Assembly: GCA_002393955.1 (NCBI GenBank)
Contig: DGSK01000067.1
Location: forward strand, 256 to 64,255
DNA from: Lachnospiraceae bacterium UBA4364
GTDB lineage: Bacteria; Bacillota; Clostridia; Lachnospirales; Lachnospiraceae
DNA length: 64,000 nt
Direction: 5' to 3'
The notes beneath the pieces are model-generated. The model was not told where the DNA came from and searched no databases. It was given only the letters and a program-made list of their open reading frames with translations. The translations under genes were made by a program, and so were the position numbers. Positions 44,244 to 53,177 of the stretch are shown here, piece by piece; position 1 is the first letter of the stretch; every line of letters starts with the position of its first letter.

Positions 44244-45077
44244 ATGGAATACACGCTAAAGGAAGCAACAGCAGAACAGCTGAAAAAATATGATGACCTG
44301 AAACAGATGCTTAAAGATTACGGGAGTGCAGCGGTTGCGTTTTCCAGCGGCGTCGATTCGGCCTTTCTGCTTTATGCGGCAAAAGAGGCATTGGGAGACA
44401 AGGTGATTGCTGTCACGGCTAAGTCCTGTTCCTTTCCTCAAAGGGAGCTGAATGAAGCTAAGGCTTTCTGTGAATCACATAAGATACGCCATTTTATCTT
44501 TGAATCCGAAGAACTGGATATAGAGGGGTTTTCGCATAATCCCAAGAACAGATGTTATCTCTGTAAGCATGAACTGTTTGAGAAGATAATTAAAATCGCT
44601 GAGGATGAAGGGATCGCAGTGATCCTGGAGGGCTCTAATCTGGATGATAACGGTGACTACCGTCCCGGTCTGCAGGCAGTTGCAGAACTGGGGATCAAAA
44701 GCCCCTTACGTGCCATTGGTTTTACCAAAGAGGATATAAGGGTATTATCCGGGAATCTTGGGTTACCTACCTGGAATAAACAGTCATTTGCCTGTCTTTC
44801 TTCCAGATTTGTATACGGGGAAACGATATCAAGGAAAAAGCTTGGTATGGTTGATAAGGCAGAGCAGCTGCTGCTGGATCTTGGATTCCACCAGGTACGC
44901 GTCCGTATTCATGGCACTATGGCAAGGATCGAGATCATGCCGGAGGAATTTGAGAAACTTATCAGTGGGGAGATCCGCAGTCAGATTACGGAGACTTTCA
45001 GGAATCTTGGTTTTACCTACGTAACAATGGATCTGACCGGTTACAGGACCGGCAGCATGAATGAAGTGATATTATAA
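44244..45077 (+). CDS. larE: LarE-type sulfur transferase
   Basis: 277 residues. The ATP-pyrophosphatase PP-loop VAFSSGVDSAFLLY is at about 32-45, with KNRCYLCKHELFEK and LEGSNLDDNGDYRPG downstream. WNKQSFACLSSRFVYG holds the conserved cysteine that I infer is the sulfur-donor position. LarE sulfurates the nicotinic-acid-derived nickel-pincer cofactor of lactate racemase. larA, larB and larC are not in the window, so this may be a paralogue with another target. It starts 2 bases after tcdA. Confidence 0.85.
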   Translation: MEYTLKEATAEQLKKYDDLKQMLKDYGSAAVAFSSGVDSAFLLYAAKEALGDKVIAVTAKSCSFPQRELNEAKAFCESHKIRHFIFESEELDIEGFSHNPKNRCYLCKHELFEKIIKIAEDEGIAVILEGSNLDDNGDYRPGLQAVAELGIKSPLRAIGFTKEDIRVLSGNLGLPTWNKQSFACLSSRFVYGETISRKKLGMVDKAEQLLLDLGFHQVRVRIHGTMARIEIMPEEFEKLISGEIRSQITETFRNLGFTYVTMDLTGYRTGSMNEVIL

Positions 45078-45234
45078 GGTGATAACGCATCGTATGATGC
45101 TCATAAAACGGAGGTCACTGATACAGATTTGGAAGCTGATCGCATGGAATTCGGTGATCTGATTTTGCGGAGTACAGGATCCACAGACATATATGAAAGA
45201 TTTTGAGGTGTTCGATACGGCAGAAAGGGAAAAA

Positions 45235-45708
45235 ATGAAGACGCAGATATCAAAATACATATTAATGATCGGTCTGACGGCAGCGTGTGTTTTTTCTTCG
45301 GCTTGTGCAGGCGGGGGGAGAAAAGCGGATGAGCCTGAGGAGGTCGTTGAGCTCTTTAATAATGACTGGGTAATGGAAAAATATATGGATGCCGTGCAGG
45401 ATTATGACCATGTCATAAACGAGCAGGTCTATTTTGACTTTGGCGGGCGTTCCATCGGGCCTACAGAGTACAGGTACAGAGGAATCGTTTATCTGACAGA
45501 TGAGGAGGCAGAGCGGCTCTGGAATGAGTATGATTGGGAGCAGGCTGATGATGTTCAGTTCGAATTCGGGAAGATGGAAACGGACTTTATCGGTGACGGG
45601 CCCTGGTATTCCAGCCAGCAGTTTAATAAAGACAATTATTCGACGGTCAATGTAAATTATACAGTCTTTGACGGTAAGAAGCTGGTGTTTGATATAAGCC
45701 AGACATAA
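45235..45708 (+). CDS. Lipoprotein of unknown function
   Basis: 157 residues from the ATG after AAAGGGAAAAA. The signal MKTQISKYILMIGLTAACVF ends in lipobox SSACAGG. The mature protein has acidic helices then strands (VYLTDEEAERLWNEYDWEQA); no family recognised. The upstream extension to 45193 is not used because it would bury the signal peptide. A hairpin follows the stop. Confidence 0.75.
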   Translation: MKTQISKYILMIGLTAACVFSSACAGGGRKADEPEEVVELFNNDWVMEKYMDAVQDYDHVINEQVYFDFGGRSIGPTEYRYRGIVYLTDEEAERLWNEYDWEQADDVQFEFGKMETDFIGDGPWYSSQQFNKDNYSTVNVNYTVFDGKKLVFDISQT

Positions 45709-45731
45709 AAAATACCCCCATAAAAGGGAGG

Positions 45732-45761
45732 ATGCCGGGAAGGCTTTCGCCCACCCGGCAT
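45732..45761 (+). terminator. GC-rich hairpin after the lipoprotein gene
   Basis: ATGCCGGG pairs with CCCGGCAT and an inner GGC/GCC closes a TTTC loop. It is stable, but no T run follows directly, so it may be a terminator or an RNA-stabilising hairpin. Confidence 0.5.
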
Positions 45762-45954
45762 GAATTATGAAAAAGTTTGTTATTGTCACTTGTTATTTAG
45801 GAAACCGTTTTCCTCTTTCTGATAGTTATATAATAAAAAACAAAAATGGAGAAAGAATGGTTAAATATTAAACGTTTCAGCAACAAAATGTAAATAAATT
45901 GTGAACTCACAGATTATGTAAACAAAGTACGTATTTTTGAGGCTTTTATATGAA
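45762..45954. other. AT-rich intergenic stretch
   Basis: No coding or RNA feature recognised; A/T-rich with several short A runs. It separates the converging lipoprotein and cyclophilin genes. Confidence 0.5.
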
Positions 45955-45990
45955 AACGGCTAAGAAACATGAGGTTTCTCAGCCGTTGTT
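45955..45990. terminator. Bidirectional hairpin terminator
   Basis: AACGGCT-A-AGAAAC, loop ATGAG, GTTTCT-C-AGCCGTT, one mismatch, followed by GTTTTTT on the plus strand. It lies right after the cyclophilin stop on the minus strand and serves both converging genes. Confidence 0.75.
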
Positions 45991-45992
45991 TT

Positions 45993-46523
45993 TTATCGCT
46001 CGGGAAGCTTTTCGGGCTCAGGATATTGTACTCCGAAAGTCTCTGCGGTGATGGATTTGATGCGCTGGTCTTCAAGGGGACGGTCGCTGTAATCGGTACG
46101 GACTTCAGCAATCTTATTTACTACATCAAGGCCTTCGATCACCTTGCCGAATGCAGCATAGTCGCCATCAAGGTGGGGGGATGTCTGATGCATTATGAAG
46201 AACTGGCTTCCGGCAGAGTCGGGAATCATGGTACGGGCCATGGAAAGCACTCCGGGAGTGTGCTTAAGGTCATTCTTAAAACCGTTTGATGAGAATTCAC
46301 CCTTGATGGAATAGCCGGGGCCGCCTGTGCCGTTGCCTTTGGGATCTCCGCCCTGGAGCATGAAGCCCTTTATAACACGGTGAAAAATGACGCCGTTATA
46401 GAAGCCCTTGTTTATGAGGCTTAAGAAATTGTTGACGGTATTGGGAGCTATATCGGGATAAAGCTCGGCCTTCATTACGCAGCCATCTTCCATAGTTATC
46501 GTTATTATGGGATTTTGTGCCAT
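45993..46523 (-). CDS. Cyclophilin-type peptidyl-prolyl isomerase
   Basis: 176 residues, no signal peptide, so cytoplasmic. The conserved core is clear: [60 protein letters not shown] and [17 protein letters not shown]. It speeds proline cis/trans changes during folding. An AGGAGG site precedes the ATG. It is a single-gene transcript with the terminator described above. Confidence 0.95.
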   Translation of the reverse strand: MAQNPIITITMEDGCVMKAELYPDIAPNTVNNFLSLINKGFYNGVIFHRVIKGFMLQGGDPKGNGTGGPGYSIKGEFSSNGFKNDLKHTPGVLSMARTMIPDSAGSQFFIMHQTSPHLDGDYAAFGKVIEGLDVVNKIAEVRTDYSDRPLEDQRIKSITAETFGVQYPEPEKLPER

Positions 46524-46689
46524 TTTGTTTTCCTCCTGTCTGATTCGGAACTGTTTTTTATCGACGACTTATTGTAACATAATTTGTATGGTTTCGCACG
46601 GAACATATGCCTGACGGTGGTGCCGTTCGCACTGCTCACCTGAAACAACAAGTGGGAAGACCGTTTTATTTTATAACCAATATCAGGCA

Positions 46690-47535
46690 GTGTGCGGACC
46701 GGTATGGGGTGCTTCAGTGAAAGAAAAAATATATACAACAGTCATAGCAGGAAAAAGCTTTGACCTCTGGATTTCGGATGAGCCGGGGTTTATAAGCGAG
46801 TGTGTGGAACATCACATTCCCATCATAGAATATGCACATGCTGAGGAAAACGGAAGCAAAGAATATCCGGATGATACATACAGCAGTGTTTCCAACAGCT
46901 ATCTGACACCCTGGGCTGCGGACTCTGTCGAAGCGGTAAAGAATGATCCGGAATACATGGAAAAAGTCGTTCACCGCTTTGCGGGGGTTCCGCTGAAAGT
47001 TGCGGAAACGGCTGAGCTTACGATACGGGAGTTGTGTGAAGGCGATGCAGAGTCCGTGGAGCGGATATTTTCCGAGGGGAGCGCATCAGGCTGGACAGAC
47101 ATCTGGTCAGGGGATAAAGAGGACCGGCGAAAGGCACTTAGGGATTACTGCAGCCTTCACTATGACCTGTATGGTTACGGATATTATGGAGTAGAGGTGA
47201 AAGAGGATGGTGTCCTAGCCGGAATAATCGGATTCAGGGAGTATGAGACTGACTTTGCCGGAAATAAAAGTGTTGGTCAGGTGACGAAGCGGGACGACTA
47301 TCGGGTGTTTGTCATTAAGGGGGCTGATACGGAGGGGACCCCGCTTGAGCTTGGCTATATCATGGCAGAAAAGTACCGCCGGAAAGGCTATTGTGTGGAA
47401 GCAGGCCTGGAACTGATAAAAAAAACACCCGGGGATGTTTATATCGTGGCAGACATAAACAATATCCCGGGTATTAAAGCTGCTGAAAAGTTATCAGGTC
47501 AGACAGGAATCTTTGCCAGTGATTCAAGTGCATGA
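46690..47535 (+). CDS. GNAT-family acetyltransferase with an extra N-terminal domain
   Basis: Up to 281 residues. The C-terminal part (about 110-265) is a GNAT fold: LTIRELCEGDAESVERIFSE, VLAGIIGFREYE and the acetyl-CoA loop segment LGYIMAEKYRRKGYCVEAGL. The N-terminal 100 residues (KSFDLWISDEPGFISECVEH) are a separate domain that I do not recognise. The start is uncertain: GTG at 46717 with GGGGTG upstream is as likely as ATG 46690. The 3' end overlaps the convergent mecA gene by 37 bases. Confidence 0.7.
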   Translation: MCGPVWGASVKEKIYTTVIAGKSFDLWISDEPGFISECVEHHIPIIEYAHAEENGSKEYPDDTYSSVSNSYLTPWAADSVEAVKNDPEYMEKVVHRFAGVPLKVAETAELTIRELCEGDAESVERIFSEGSASGWTDIWSGDKEDRRKALRDYCSLHYDLYGYGYYGVEVKEDGVLAGIIGFREYETDFAGNKSVGQVTKRDDYRVFVIKGADTEGTPLELGYIMAEKYRRKGYCVEAGLELIKKTPGDVYIVADINNIPGIKAAEKLSGQTGIFASDSSA

Positions 47536-48356
47536 TCCTTTATCATTAGGGTAAAGTGCTCGTCTATGTACGCTTCGCACATGCCTGATAAGAATGTGCC
47601 GCTGCAGAAATCGGATATTACCGAACATACCCGCTGATATTCCTTTACGGAAAGGCTTTCCGGACGTACTACCAGACAGTACAAATCCCTGTCAGGACTG
47701 CAGTAAAGTGTATTGTTTCCGCATGATTTGCCGGAAACGGCGGCTGCGGCCTGCATCACATCATTCAGGGATGCAAAGCAGAAGAAGCGGAAATTCTTAT
47801 TGTTCTCAGCGCCGGCAGAAACAACGGGTACGGGACCGTTCTTAGGACGGCTTCCCGCAACATTTACTGCTGTGCGCCCATTTCCGGAAAACATTTCACG
47901 AAAGAGATCATGAATAGAATTCATGACCGGATTTATTGATTCGGACATATTTCCGGCAGAGGCAATGGACAGAGTGAAAGGATCACCTTCATCACCTTTT
48001 TTTACCCTGCCGCTTATCTCAATAGTATTTTCCCTTAGATCATCATCTTCTTCAAGATCGTCATCTTCTGACAGGAATGAATCGGAATGGATATTGTCTG
48101 CCGAGTTCCTTCCGGAAACCTTTGTGATGACCAGGACTATGATACCGGACTGCATCGGAACTACTTCTATCATAAGGGGCTTGTCGTCAGCTTCGAAGCC
48201 GAATTCACAGCTTGCCTGCTGCATCATGTCCCGCAGCAGACTGTTAGCCTGGGCACTTCCGAAAGTGAGCTCGCTGAAATTGATCTTGCGGGCATCCAGA
48301 TCTTCTTTGGTAAGTATGCACTTGATCTGATCATCGCTGATCTTCTCAATCCTCAT
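47499..48356 (-). CDS. mecA: MecA-like ClpC adaptor protein
   Basis: 285 residues. The N-terminal domain MRIEKISDDQIKCILTKEDL, then LRDMMQQASCEFGFEADDKP and GIIVLVITKVS is highly typical of MecA (substrate recognition). A charged acidic linker (about 85-120) and a C-terminal domain (about 190-285, with YCSPDRDLYCLVV) follow, which in MecA binds ClpC. It directs proteins to ClpCP degradation. It is a single minus-strand gene. Confidence 0.9.
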   Translation of the reverse strand: MRIEKISDDQIKCILTKEDLDARKINFSELTFGSAQANSLLRDMMQQASCEFGFEADDKPLMIEVVPMQSGIIVLVITKVSGRNSADNIHSDSFLSEDDDLEEDDDLRENTIEISGRVKKGDEGDPFTLSIASAGNMSESINPVMNSIHDLFREMFSGNGRTAVNVAGSRPKNGPVPVVSAGAENNKNFRFFCFASLNDVMQAAAAVSGKSCGNNTLYCSPDRDLYCLVVRPESLSVKEYQRVCSVISDFCSGTFLSGMCEAYIDEHFTLMIKDHALESLAKIPV

Positions 48357-48497
48357 GGTATATGATCCCTCTGTTTAAAATCTTCGTAACTAAGACTTCC
48401 TGCTTGTTGTATAACACTAACTCCTTCATTCTGCCACATCGTTAATCTTTACCGTAAGTATAAGGAATAATGCGGTAATAGTCAACTTTGAAGACTG

Positions 48498-48944
48498 TCA
48501 TTCGGGGGCGTCGCTGCTTTTTAACAGTTTATAAAGAATCCTGTACAGTTCGGCAGATTCCTCCTGAGTCAGGACGACATTGCATTTCATGCCTTCCGGG
48601 ACAGCGAGGGCATCTTCGCGCATGGCAAGGCCTTCTTCTGTCAGTGTGACAACAAGCACCCGCTCGTCCTCTTTAGACCGGCTCCTTGTGATAAGGTTCT
48701 TTTTTTCCAGCTTTTTTAAAAGCGGCGTCAGTGTGCCGGAGTCAAGGTAGAGGTATTCCCCCAGTTCGCTGACAGAGATCCTGCCATGCTCCCAGAGCAC
48801 CAGCATGGTAATGTACTGGGTGTAGGTCAGGTCGAGCCTGTCCAGAAAGGGTTTGTATTTCCTGGTTATCTCCCTTGATGCGGCATACAGCGGAAAACAC
48901 AGCTGATTGCATAATTTCAAAGAATCGTATTTTTTATCATTCAT
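48498..48944 (-). CDS. ohrR: OhrR-type MarR-family redox regulator
   Basis: 148 residues. The N-terminus LKLCNQLCFPLYAASREITR carries the reactive cysteine (Cys16) of OhrR; a second cysteine at 12 could form a disulfide. The winged helix is ISVSELGEYLYLDSGTLTPLL then KKLEKKNLITRSRSKEDER. OhrR proteins lose DNA binding when the cysteine is oxidised by organic peroxides. It begins 13 bases after trxA, as the last gene of a redox operon, with no ohr gene here, so it probably controls trxB-trxA. Confidence 0.9.
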   Translation of the reverse strand: MNDKKYDSLKLCNQLCFPLYAASREITRKYKPFLDRLDLTYTQYITMLVLWEHGRISVSELGEYLYLDSGTLTPLLKKLEKKNLITRSRSKEDERVLVVTLTEEGLAMREDALAVPEGMKCNVVLTQEESAELYRILYKLLKSSDAPE

Positions 48945-48957
48945 ACCATGTACTCTT

Positions 48958-49269
48958 TTATTTGAACTGCTCAACTAACTCTGTGATCCTGTCTGCGGGA
49001 ACAAAGCCTATGTTTGAACCGGCTACGGCGCCATCCTTGATAAAGAAAACAGCAGGCACGCTCATTATGTTGAATTCCTCTGCAAGCTTCGGGCTTTCAT
49101 CGACATCCACATTGTAGAACTCAACGCTTCCTGCGTATTTTTCCGATACCTGTTCAAGCACGGGGGCAAGCATACGGCAGGGACCGCACCATGTAGCTGA
49201 GAAATCAATGACCTTGAGTCCTGACTTGTTCATTGCTGCATAATCCTTTTCCGAAATCTTTTTTACCAT
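48958..49269 (-). CDS. trxA: Thioredoxin
   Basis: 103 residues with the active site ATWCGPCRM (Cys28, Cys31) and the cis-proline loop IMSVPAVFFIKDG. It reduces protein disulfides, using electrons from the TrxB-like protein encoded just upstream. A GGAGGAAAA ribosome site precedes the ATG. Confidence 0.95.
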   Translation of the reverse strand: MVKKISEKDYAAMNKSGLKVIDFSATWCGPCRMLAPVLEQVSEKYAGSVEFYNVDVDESPKLAEEFNIMSVPAVFFIKDGAVAGSNIGFVPADRITELVEQFK

Positions 49270-49356
49270 GACATTTTCCTCCTTTTGGAATTTTGAAATC
49301 TGTTCTGTAAATAATACTGTTGTTTATCGGTATATAGCGCTGACTGAAAGCGGAAC

Positions 49357-50220
49357 CTACTTCCGGGAAAGGAAGCTTACCGCCGACAGTGCTGCTACAT
49401 TACCTTCACCGGCTGCCTTGGCATACTGATATGGGGTACCGGTTATATCTCCGCAGGCAAAAAGCCCGGCAAGATTCGTTGCCATTTTTCTGTCTGTGAC
49501 CACGTGCCCGTCCTTTATCTCCAGCCCGGGTACCAGGTCCGTAGGGGCTATGTTTTCCCTTAAGATAAAGATGCCGTTTGCCACAGAGGTCTCTCCGTTA
49601 TCGTATTTAAGTGCCATCATGCCGTTATCGGCTTTTTCAATGGATGCAGGCTTAACCCCTGTAATAAGTTCTGTTCCTGCCGGTGCTTTATCGCATCCGT
49701 CATACAAGGGAAGATAATAAACCTTATCGGCAATCTCTGCAAGAAAGGCTGCTTCAGCCTCTTCCTTTGCACTGCACCCTATGACTATGGCGCTTTTACC
49801 TTTATATAAGCTTGCATCGCAGGTAGCGCAGTAGCTCACTCCGCGCCCCAGGTTTTCCTTCTCACCGGGATAGGGCTTTTCAGCGGCTACGCCGGTTGCA
49901 AGTATGACTGTGGCCGCCTCGTAGTTTTCGGCGTGTCCCTGTATGGCGAAGAAATTTCCCATTGCGTAAATTGCGGCAGCACGGTCTTCGGTAATGGATA
50001 TGTCCATTGCTTTCAGGTGTCCGGCAAAAGCGGCCCGCATGCTGCTTCCGCTTACATCAGGCAGTCCGAGATAGTTTTTTATCTCGTGGGCAGAATCTAT
50101 TTTGGCGCTCAGTTCTTCGCTGCCGAGAAGAAGTATTTTTTTGTTCCTGAGCTTGGCGGTGAGCGCTGCCTCCAGTCCGGCAGGGCCGGTTCCGATTATT
50201 GCTATGTCGTATCTTTCCAT
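49357..50220 (-). CDS. trxB: Thioredoxin reductase-like flavoprotein
   Basis: 287 residues. FAD-binding IAIIGTGPAGLEAAL at the N-terminus, the redox pair CATC (Cys131, Cys134) in SYCATCDASLY, and the C-terminal GLFACGDITGTPYQ. The NAD(P) loop reads VIGCSAKEEAEAAF, changed from the usual GGGxSA, so cofactor preference may differ (NADH, ferredoxin-like or other). It is slightly shorter than standard TrxB. First gene of the trxB-trxA-ohrR operon. Confidence 0.9.
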   Translation of the reverse strand: MERYDIAIIGTGPAGLEAALTAKLRNKKILLLGSEELSAKIDSAHEIKNYLGLPDVSGSSMRAAFAGHLKAMDISITEDRAAAIYAMGNFFAIQGHAENYEAATVILATGVAAEKPYPGEKENLGRGVSYCATCDASLYKGKSAIVIGCSAKEEAEAAFLAEIADKVYYLPLYDGCDKAPAGTELITGVKPASIEKADNGMMALKYDNGETSVANGIFILRENIAPTDLVPGLEIKDGHVVTDRKMATNLAGLFACGDITGTPYQYAKAAGEGNVAALSAVSFLSRK

Positions 50221-50281
50221 TTCGTGATCTCCGTTTTATGTTTGATCCGGATCCCGGTTGATCCAAGTTGCTTACAAATAG

Positions 50282-50310
50282 ATTTTATACAATTTAATTT
50301 TACGTGTCAA
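50282..50310 (-). promoter_or_regulatory. Promoter of the trxB-trxA-ohrR operon
   Basis: Minus strand: perfect TTGACA (50310-50305), a 17-base spacer and TAAAAT (50287-50282), about 62 bases before the trxB ATG. It is a likely site of OhrR control. Confidence 0.75.
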
Positions 50311-50318
50311 GTGCGAAA

Positions 50319-50450
50319 ATGGTTTCGGGAAATATTTTTGGAAAATTTTTGCAAGCTACCGGTGTTCCATCAATAAGGACGAAATCAAATATTTACGGCG
50401 ATGAAGATGCCGCTTCCATGGACTGGGGATGGAACGGAAGCAATTTCTAA
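50319..50450 (+). CDS. Possible 43-residue small protein or gene remnant
   Basis: ATG at 50319, stop at 50448-50450. It has a protein-like composition (VSGNIFGKFLQATGVPSI, then NIYGDEDAASMDWGWNG). It starts immediately upstream of the divergent trx promoter. No ribosome site is obvious. A strong terminator follows 27 bases later, which suggests a transcribed unit or the tail of a vanished gene. Family not recognised. Confidence 0.35.
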   Translation: MVSGNIFGKFLQATGVPSIRTKSNIYGDEDAASMDWGWNGSNF

Positions 50451-50476
50451 AAGCGCTGGCGGACAGAAATATTATG

Positions 50477-50504
50477 AGGGGGAAGAAATTCCCCCTTGAT
50501 TTTT
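50477..50504 (+). terminator. Intrinsic terminator
   Basis: AGGGGGAA-GAAA-TTCCCCCT, 8 perfect pairs, followed by TGATTTTT. No known gene lies immediately upstream on this strand other than the 43-codon frame. Confidence 0.75.
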
Positions 50505-51014
50505 GTGATGTGTCTTTCTATAATATTTCTCGTAAGATGGGTGCGGAAATATGCGTGCCGGGAAGGAGCGTTGGTCTGCCGGAGTTTTTTTAAACTTCTA
50601 TTACATCTGGGTCCCAATCGGGACTGTCTTACAGGTATTTATACCTGATCGGTGATCTTTATTTCCAGGGAGTTGATCCAAGATTGATTTAGAATCGATT
50701 TAAAATTGCTTCCACTTGATTTCACTCTTATGAAATTATTTCGGAATATTGAATCCTGAAGTAGCACAAATAATACAAAATAATACACTTAATACATTCT
50801 TAAACCTATTTTATTTGGCACTTCGCACCTCTTACATTTATGCAGACCGCAGCAAAAGCTGCCTGACACCGCCGCATGGGATATTTCACGGATATCTTCT
50901 TTTGGGGAATTTTGAAGATGCGGGGTGGTATTTTCGGATAAAACTGTTCATGTACATCTGCGGCAGGACCTTCTCAGACAAAATGCCGTTAAAAAAGCTG
51001 TCCGAAGATTTTAG
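50505..51014. other. Intergenic region without a recognised gene
   Basis: About 500 bases. A frame from a TTG at 50749 to 51018 is open for 89 codons, but its text has no family pattern and no ribosome site. GTTGATCCAAG occurs here (about 50672-50682) and also in the trxB leader (about 50257-50267). I see no RNA gene. Confidence 0.4.
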
Positions 51015-51043
51015 GTGACTATAATGCCGCGGTCTGTTATACT
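51015..51043 (+). promoter_or_regulatory. Promoter for the GH18 gene
   Basis: GTGACT at 51015-51020, a 17-base spacer and TATACT at 51038-51043 with a TGn extension at 51035-51037. Confidence 0.5.
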
Positions 51044-51126
51044 ATAGTAGCGTTATGTAAAGTGGTTGTATATTGCCCCGGGATATCGCAATGATATTTA
51101 AAGGGGGATGCATAAGGTATAACACA

Positions 51127-53136
51127 ATGGGTGAAGAAAGAAACGAACACAAAAGATCCAGAAAGGTGACCAGGAAAAAACGTACGCCGGCATATGACGA
51201 TTCGGATGTGCGTGAGTATGTTCCTTCCGGAAGGGCGAAGTCTGCTTCAAAGAATGCAGAACGGTCCGGCACGAAATCCGGAGGAAAGAAAAGCGGAAAG
51301 CCTGTGAACCGCAGGCGGCCGGTGCAGGATCCCGATGAACCTGACCGGGATATGCTTAAGTCATTTTTTCATAAGCTGATCGCTGCACTGATAGCGATAC
51401 TGCTTATAGTGGTGGTTATCATAGTTGCTTTCGGTGACAGGATAAAGCTTGCCATGGCCAGCGGTGAGGGCCTTGGAATGCATACCATACTGATGGTGCT
51501 TTATCCGGAGAAGTACTCATATTCCACTGAGATGGCGGATATGAATGAATATTTCAGGCTTTTTTCCGATGAGGATATAGCGATAATCCTGCAGGACGAA
51601 AGGCTTGAATCCAGGGCTAAACTGTATGACGGGAAGGTTTATTTTTCGTCAGACACGGTCTACGACCTTTTTACAAAGCGGTTCTATGTTAATGAAGAGG
51701 AAGGGGTGCTGCTTTATACCACTTCTGATGATATATACAGGGTTTCAATTGATGATACGGGCAGCTTTTATCAGACGGATGGCGGCAGGATTCAGACAGA
51801 TTACGATCCGGCCAAGCGTACCACGGAAGGTGTGGTATATATAGCAGCGGACTATGTGAAGCTCTTTGATGATTTTTCATATGAGTTTTTCCCGGATCCC
51901 AACAGGATGCAGGTTTATACCCAGTGGGGGACGGACAAGGTGGCAACCGTTGCGGAGAGTACCCATGTGAGATATCAGGGCGGTGTAAAGAGCGATGTGC
52001 TGAGGCCTCTTGATGCCGGTGAAAAGGTTGAGGTCCTTGAGACCATGGAAAACTGGACCAAGATAAAGACTGATGACTGTTTCATTGGCTATGTGGAAAA
52101 CGGAAAGCTTAAGGACTATGCAGACGAGAATCCGGCGCCTGTTACAGGGGCTTATGATCCGGTGGCTGACTATGGGGCAGCGGCACTTACATCAGATAAC
52201 CGCATACTCATGGGATTCCATCAGATAAGTGCAGGCCCCGATAACGGCAAGGCTATGGACAGCCTGACTGTATCGGCAAACGGACTCAACACGGTGGCAC
52301 CTACATGGTTCTTCTTGAAGGATGAGGAGGGCGAATATACCGATCTGGGAAGCGCAGCTTATGTAGAGGCGGCTCACGCCAAGGGATATCAGGTATGGGC
52401 ACTTTTTGAGGATATGACCAATGATGTTGATGAATATGCGCTCTTTTCATCATCTTCAAAAAGGAAGCAGCTTATCGAAAAGCTGATGGCAAGTGTTGAA
52501 GCGTATGGACTTGACGGACTGAATATAGACCTGGAGAGGATAGATTCAAGGACCGGTCCGCATTATGTGCAGTTCCTGAGGGAACTGTCCATAGAAACGA
52601 GAAAGGCCGGCATAGTGCTTTCCGTGGACGATTATCCGCCTAACCAGGGCAACAGGTATTATAATTACGGTGAGCAGGGACTGGTGGCGGACTATGTGGT
52701 GCTTATGCAGTATGATGAGCACTGGAGCGGTTCGGATCCCGGATCCGTATCCTCTCTTCCGTTTGTGGAAAAGGGCGTGGATGATTCCCTGGAGCTGGGC
52801 GTTCCTGCGGGGAAGATAATAAGTGCGCTGCCTTTCTATACAAGGATATGGCGTGTTGAAGGCACTGAGACACATTCCGATTCCGTGGGGATGAAGGCGG
52901 CTTCGGATTTCCTGACTAACAGAGGTGTTACACCTGCATGGGATGAGGAACTCTGCCAGAATTACGGTGAGTACCAGGACGGCACGGCTAAATACATGAT
53001 ATGGCTTGAGGATGAGGCTTCTATGCGGGCTAAGCTTAATGTCCTGTCTGAAAAAGGAATCCGGAATATAGCCGGATGGCGTCTGGGACTGGAAGCCGAA
53101 GGCACCTGGAACTGGATAGATGAGATAATTAAGTAA
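51127..53136 (+). CDS. Membrane-anchored GH18-type glycoside hydrolase with SH3-like domain
   Basis: 669 residues from the ATG at 51127 (AAGG 9 bases upstream). A long basic N-terminal cytoplasmic tail (about 1-80) precedes one membrane helix (LIAALIAILLIVVVIIVAF, about 80-98). Outside lie copper-amine-oxidase-like strands, an SH3-like domain (about 280-335, VRPLDAGEKVEVLETMENWT-like) and a GH18 catalytic domain (about 350-665) with the acid motif DGLNIDLERID. It resembles SleL/YaaH-type peptidoglycan or chitin-type hydrolases and probably trims cell-wall glycans. Confidence 0.85.
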   Translation: MGEERNEHKRSRKVTRKKRTPAYDDSDVREYVPSGRAKSASKNAERSGTKSGGKKSGKPVNRRRPVQDPDEPDRDMLKSFFHKLIAALIAILLIVVVIIVAFGDRIKLAMASGEGLGMHTILMVLYPEKYSYSTEMADMNEYFRLFSDEDIAIILQDERLESRAKLYDGKVYFSSDTVYDLFTKRFYVNEEEGVLLYTTSDDIYRVSIDDTGSFYQTDGGRIQTDYDPAKRTTEGVVYIAADYVKLFDDFSYEFFPDPNRMQVYTQWGTDKVATVAESTHVRYQGGVKSDVLRPLDAGEKVEVLETMENWTKIKTDDCFIGYVENGKLKDYADENPAPVTGAYDPVADYGAAALTSDNRILMGFHQISAGPDNGKAMDSLTVSANGLNTVAPTWFFLKDEEGEYTDLGSAAYVEAAHAKGYQVWALFEDMTNDVDEYALFSSSSKRKQLIEKLMASVEAYGLDGLNIDLERIDSRTGPHYVQFLRELSIETRKAGIVLSVDDYPPNQGNRYYNYGEQGLVADYVVLMQYDEHWSGSDPGSVSSLPFVEKGVDDSLELGVPAGKIISALPFYTRIWRVEGTETHSDSVGMKAASDFLTNRGVTPAWDEELCQNYGEYQDGTAKYMIWLEDEASMRAKLNVLSEKGIRNIAGWRLGLEAEGTWNWIDEIIK

Positions 53137-53177
53137 AAGCTGAAATAAAAACAGCCGATTAATAATTAACAGAATAA

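Noticed and set aside
50749..51018. 89-codon open frame as a gene
   Set aside because: No ribosome site, TTG start, and amino acid text without any family pattern; treated as intergenic.
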